Source: Symbiodinium natans
Taxonomy: Eukaryota; Sar; Dinophyceae; Suessiales; Symbiodiniaceae
Assembly (NCBI GenBank): GCA_905221605.1
Contig: CAJNDS010002783.1
Location: forward strand, 1 to 64,000
DNA: 64,000 nucleotides
Reading direction: 5' to 3'
The notes under the pieces were generated by a model. The model worked only from the letters and a program-made list of their open reading frames with translations, searched no databases and had not been told where the DNA came from. A program made the translations under genes and the position numbers. The first letter of the stretch is position 1. Every line of letters starts with the position of its first letter. This document shows positions 61,677 to 64,000 of the stretch, in pieces.

Positions 61677-63948
61677 ATGTCACACATGAGCCTGAGTCAA
61701 AGGCCACTGAAACTGGACGTCGTGGAGACCTTCAACACGCGTATACGTCTCTTCATTTTCCCCGGTGCTGGGGACAGTGTGGCCAGCTGGGTTCAGTTTG
61801 TGAACCAGGCCAGGCAACTTTGCATTCATTCGGCATTGAGTGGGATAATCGTGTGCCTGACGCTGCTTCGCTCGTGCTTTTGCTAGCGTCCACGGGCGTC
61901 TCCCTACTGCAGTGCACCGAGCCATGCGCTGAGCACGCGGATCCATACCGTAACGCACCGTACTGTACCGTAACATACAGTAATGTGACGGAATGTCGTG
62001 TCGAGATGTGCGGAGAGAGAGAGTGTAGGTTATGTACCCTAAACCTTAAACCCTAAACCCTAAACCCTAAACCCTAAACCCTGAACCCTGAACCCTGAAC
62101 CCTAAACCCTAAACCCTAAACCCTAAACCTGAACCCGAAACCCTAAACCCTAAACCCTAAACCCTAAACCCTAAACCCTAAAAGGTGCCCACCTGGATTG
62201 ATGTTGCCATCTACGAGCGCCCGGGGCACGGCCAGCGCTCCCTCGAACCCTTCGCCGAGAGGCTCGTGGAGGATGCCGAGGACGGCGAGACCCCTAAACC
62301 CTAAACCCTAAACCCTAAACCCTAAACCCTAAACCCTAAACCCTAAACCCTAAACCCTAAACCCTAAACCCTAAACCCTAAACCCTAGGTCCTCAAGACA
62401 TCTCAAGACCTGAGCGCCATGCATATCCTTGGATGCAAAAAGTCTCAACCGTGCAGGAGGCCTTTCGAGCACTGGAGACAGTACTGGGACCCCATGCCAA
62501 GGCAACGAAGAGAGCAAAGAGCGGGTTTAGGGTTTAGGGTTTAGGGTTTAGGGTTTAGGGTTTAGGGTTTAGGGTTTAGGGAGCAGAAATTCGGCTTGAT
62601 CGGCCGTTGGCTGCGACTTTCTGGCTGGTTCTTAGTAGGGAATGAGGGAATGAGGCACCGTTTATAATCCCTTGAAGGGTATAACATAGGGCCTTCATTC
62701 CCTCATTCCCTACTAAGAACCAGACAGTTTTTCGTAGTGGCTTCCCCTAAACCCTAAACCCTAAACCCTAAACCCTAAACCCTAAACCCTAAACCCTAAA
62801 ACCCCAAACCCCAAACGCGTGTTCGCAGGGTGGAAGCTTTGAGGGAGCGCCGTTTGCCCTCGCAGCCCACTCCATGGGCTGCCAGATGATGATGGAGGCG
62901 CGACGCACCCTTGCACTCGCTCTCGCTCTCCTCGTTGCTAGAGAATCATTTTGCCCGAAACCCTAAACCCTGAACCCTAAACCCTAAACCCTGAACCCTA
63001 AACCCTAAACCTTCAACATTCGTCCCTCATTCGCCCTTTCCGGAAGCCCTTGATCGGGAACAGTCATCAGGTGGCGCTGCGCTTGCGTCAGCAGATGGGC
63101 CTCTCACCCGTGGCGATGTTCCCCATTGACCGCGGAGCCCCACACCTGCCCATCTACACTGAGGACCTTTGAGGTGTCTTCAAATTCTTCAGAGGGTCAT
63201 AGCATAAGAATCATATACCAATATACTTACTATACATATATAATATAAAGAAGACATATTGTATTGCAATTTTTTTTCATTTTAAGATAAAATTGTGGCT
63301 GAGAGGAGGGCTATCGGCTCCTCTGTATGGACGAGCCTCTTGAGTTCTTCGAGGGGTTCAACCCCACTGTGCACCTTGGCATGCCTTCGCTCGGAGCAGG
63401 ATATAAGTAGTTAAGGGGTGTAGGGTTCATAGGGTTTAGGGTTTAGGGTTTGGGGTTTAGGGTTGAGGGCTCAGGGTTCAGGGTTTCGGGTTTAGGGTTT
63501 AGGGTTGAGGGTTGAGGGCTTAGGGTTTAGGTGCATCTTGGACTCGGAGCAGGAAGACTTGCTTTGGGAGCACGGTGAAGCATGCCCAGATGAACTGTTA
63601 AACTCGTCCAGGAAGCAGGACGGGACTACTGGGATGATTGTATTATTGCTTTTTTGTTGCTGTTTCTACTCTCGTTTTGAGTATTCGCATGGTCAATGTT
63701 ACGTTTTTTCTTGTTATTACTCTTGTTCTTATTAATTATTGTTATTGTTACTATTCTTAGTATTTGTGTTTTTTGTTGTTAGCTCTTACTATTGCTATTA
63801 TCATCACTTTGAAGCTGGCACAACTCATCTCAGGCACAGGCTCATGCTGAAGCCCAACCGGCACGAGTCGAAAGACACGCAGCGGATGATTGACATGTGG
63901 AAGCGGGACCTGAGACTCTGCCAGGAACATCTCTGGCCCGAAGGCCGG
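61677..63948 (+). CDS. Type II thioesterase (alpha/beta hydrolase), multi-exon, 3' end beyond window
   Basis: Thioesterases of this family (Pfam PF00975) release or edit acyl chains on polyketide, non-ribosomal peptide or fatty-acid synthases. Exons in family order: 61677-61808 (RIRLFIFPGAGDS; SWVQFVNQ); 62185-62286 (VAIYERPGHGQR; EPFAERLVED); 62457-~62495 (EAFRALETVLGP); 62829-62897 (PFALAAHSMGCQMMME, with the GxSxG nucleophile Ser); 63071-~63163 (VALRLRQQMGLSPVAMFPID; RGAPHLP); about 63531-63600 (EDLLWEHGEACPDELLN); 63834-63948 (RMIDMWKRDLRLCQEHLWPE). Placed introns: 61809-62184 GC-AG, 62287-62456 GA-AG, ~62496-62828 GC-AG, 62898-63070 GC-AG. A small exon between 63164 and 63530 is probably unplaced. 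The final donor GT at 63949 is the first GT of a TTTAGGG array. Catalytic His and C-terminus lie further right. ATG 61677 is plausible but not proven. Confidence 0.85.
62037..63013. repeat. Telomere-like arrays in thioesterase introns
   Basis: CCCTAAA at 62037-62182 (runs directly into the acceptor as CCCTAAAAG), CCCTAAA at 62291-62387, TTTAGGG at 62525-62581, CCCTAAA at 62746-62815, CCCTAAA/CCCTGAA at 62957-63012. Each intron of the gene has at least one array. Confidence 0.95.
62625..62723. mobile_element. TIR element, family 1, in a thioesterase intron
   Basis: Left terminus CTGGTTCTTAGTAGGGAATG and right terminus CATTCCCTACTAAGAACCAG are perfect complements, and the match continues for nine more bases (AGGGAATGA / TCATTCCCT): a 29-bp perfect TIR in a 99-base element. 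Loop has CCCTTGAAGGG. No ORF. Confidence 0.93.
63180..63330. other. A/T-rich intron sequence
   Basis: TATACATATATAATATAAAG and a T-run; presumed intron of the thioesterase gene. Confidence 0.5.
63418..63530. repeat. TTTAGGG array ending at an acceptor
   Basis: Irregular TTTAGGG/TTGAGGG units; the last unit's TTTAG forms the AG acceptor of the exon at 63531. Confidence 0.9.
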
Positions 63949-64000
63949 GTTTAGGGTTTAGGGTTTAGGGTTTAGGGTTTAGGGTTTGAGGGCCTGGAAG
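63949..64000. repeat. TTTAGGG array at window end
   Basis: Six units starting directly at the thioesterase exon end; then GAGGGCC. Presumed intron start. Confidence 0.95.

Noticed and set aside
1-64000. Dinoflagellate spliced-leader genes or relict leaders, tRNA and rRNA genes
   Set aside because: No sequence resembling the conserved leader core (TTTTGGCTCAAG), no tRNA T-loop/anticodon arrangement and no rRNA segments were found by eye.

Overview
The window is nuclear DNA of an alveolate, almost certainly a dinoflagellate; I cannot name the genus. Three things support this. Plant-type telomere heptamers (CCCTAAA/TTTAGGG) are scattered through almost the whole window as short internal arrays. 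The recognisable genes are split into very short exons by introns whose donors are GT, GC or GA and whose acceptors are AG followed by G, a splice pattern characteristic of dinoflagellates. All recognised genes lie on the + strand, as in the unidirectional gene arrays known from this group. No rRNA, tRNA, CRISPR or bacterial-type operon signal was seen.

Layout: 0-8 kb holds telomere-like arrays alternating with exon-sized open stretches, plus a tandem-repeat coding stretch near 3.3-4.2 kb. 8.4-13.5 kb is a degenerate higher-order repeat rich in GAGCTC and TCTATCTC. 13.5-18.8 kb is an A/T-rich palindromic satellite that encloses a 42-bp tandem array at 14.5-15.4 kb. 19-27 kb contains the 3' part of an amino-acid transporter (22.5-23.1 kb) and a ubiquitin-like/DUF4116 repeat gene (24.4-26.4 kb). 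28-33 kb is repeats only: a foldback element, a 1.7-kb GGT/CCC minisatellite, about 289-bp tandem repeats and A/T-rich DNA. 33-40 kb has telomere-like arrays and an Mpv17/PMP22-family gene (36.5-38.2 kb). 40.5-42.5 kb is a second palindromic satellite with a 185-bp period, followed by an alternating inverted-repeat block. 45.4-47.5 kb has a J-domain gene followed closely by an FKBP-type gene. 52.1-54.7 kb has an SbmA/BacA-family transporter gene. 61.7-63.95 kb has a type II thioesterase gene that probably runs off the right end.

The genes do not form one pathway: folding (J domain, FKBP), membrane transport (amino-acid transporter, SbmA/BacA-like, Mpv17-like) and thioesterase functions simply share an orientation. 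The unifying theme is the introns. Nearly every intron I could place by protein homology contains either a telomere-like array or a short terminal-inverted-repeat element, and in several cases the element fills the intron almost from donor to acceptor. Short direct repeats across the splice sites fit insertion of mobile intron-forming elements ('introners'). Many open ORFs in the repeats (GGT minisatellite, 42-bp array, palindromic satellites) are artefacts of periodicity. Exon-like stretches between arrays that I could not assign to a family are listed at low confidence. All boundaries are read by eye and should be tested with transcript data.
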